From Oscillospiraceae bacterium (GTDB lineage Bacteria; Bacillota; Clostridia; Oscillospirales; Ruminococcaceae), in contig JAQXNQ010000185.1 of assembly GCA_029098085.1 (NCBI GenBank), positions 1 to 5,822 on the forward strand: a stretch of DNA of 5,822 nucleotides. Direction: 5' to 3'. Made by a program: the position numbers and the translations under genes. Shown one piece after another: positions 5,622 through 5,822 of this stretch (position 1 is its first letter; each line of letters begins with the position of its first letter). The notes beneath the pieces were generated by a model. That model saw only the letters and a list, made by a program, of their open reading frames with translations, searched no databases and was not told where the DNA came from.

Positions 5622-5822
5622 CCATGAACAGAGTGCGAGTCGCAGTGAATAGTGAATGGTGAATAGTGAATAGTTATGGTGAATCGGGCGTACCGCCCTT
5701 GAAAATTGGCAGCATCGGTATGTTTGACCGCTCTTACTGGACTTGTCAATTTCTGAGTGTCATGCGCTGCCCTTTCAGCACACTTTATCGACACGCGTCG
5801 CTTTCCCCGCAGGGGAACATGA
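5622..5822. other. Gene-free tail with repeat and small hairpins; possible dispersed noncoding element
   Basis: No credible coding region is seen on either strand. Besides the heptamers, the stretch holds three structures. One is a short hairpin, GGGCG-TAC-CGCCC (5686-5698). The second is an imperfect inverted pair, GAAAATTGGCA (5701-5711) against TGTCAATTTC (5744-5753 region). The third is a perfect hairpin, TTCCCC-GCA-GGGGAA (5803-5817). Base composition is more AT-rich than in the genes. A start codon at 5819 has purines too close upstream to judge a new gene at the window edge. Confidence 0.45.
5646..5686. repeat. Tandem heptamer repeat TGAATAG
   Basis: Four back-to-back heptamers are present: TGAATAG (5646-5652), TGAATGG (5653-5659), TGAATAG (5660-5666) and TGAATAG (5667-5673). 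After the hexamer TTATGG a fifth, TGAATCG, follows (5680-5686). Each unit carries TGA and usually TAG, and a 7-base period shifts frame each time, so all three + frames are closed. An odd-centred palindrome, TGCGA-G-TCGCA (5634-5644), lies just upstream. Confidence 0.85.

Noticed and set aside
5646..5686. Heptamer array considered as a CRISPR-like repeat
   Set aside because: The units are 7 bases and contiguous, without spacers, and no cas gene is nearby.
3881..5794. Very long open frame on the - strand opposite acpP and the GH3 gene
   Set aside because: It spans two clear + strand genes and a terminator, and its low-complexity His/Arg/Gln-rich product matches nothing. Stop depletion follows from the GC-rich codon use of the opposite strand.

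Overview
The window reads as chromosomal DNA from a GC-rich member of the Clostridia, most likely an Oscillospiraceae/Ruminococcaceae-type gut anaerobe. The reasons are strong AAGGAGG-type ribosome sites, G/C-dominated third codon positions with few TTA codons, and the Firmicute-style type II fatty acid gene order accB-fabZ-accC-accD-accA. Two other points fit: a short AccA lacking the N-terminal helices of the E. coli protein, and a Ser/Ala-linker lipoprotein of clostridial style. The taxonomic call is inference; no marker gene is present.

Positions 1-3844 hold the tail of a fatty acid biosynthesis operon, all on the + strand and tightly packed. It contains the 3' end of accB (biotin carrier), fabZ (3-hydroxyacyl-ACP dehydratase), accC (biotin carboxylase), accD and accA (the two carboxyltransferase subunits). 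Together accB, accC, accD and accA encode a complete acetyl-CoA carboxylase, which makes the malonyl-CoA that feeds chain elongation; FabZ acts in the elongation cycle itself. acpP (3887-4114) follows and encodes the acyl carrier protein on which that cycle runs. It appears to have its own consensus-like promoter buried in the last codons of accA. A strong intrinsic terminator (4127-4158) closes the unit.

The terminator's T-tract directly abuts the ribosome site of the next gene (4169-5593). This gene encodes a lipoprotein with a Ser-rich linker, a small beta-type domain and a glycoside hydrolase family 3 (NagZ-like) catalytic domain. It belongs to a different functional class, and its transcription is puzzling because no promoter fits between the terminator and its start.

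The last ~230 bases (5594-5822) have no recognisable gene. They hold a probable weak terminator, a tandem TGAATAG heptamer array, and small hairpins or inverted repeats that look like a dispersed noncoding repeat element. No RNA gene, CRISPR array, insertion sequence or novel defence-type system was seen. The region is mainly conserved metabolism, and the points of interest are regulatory signals and the variant GH3 active site.
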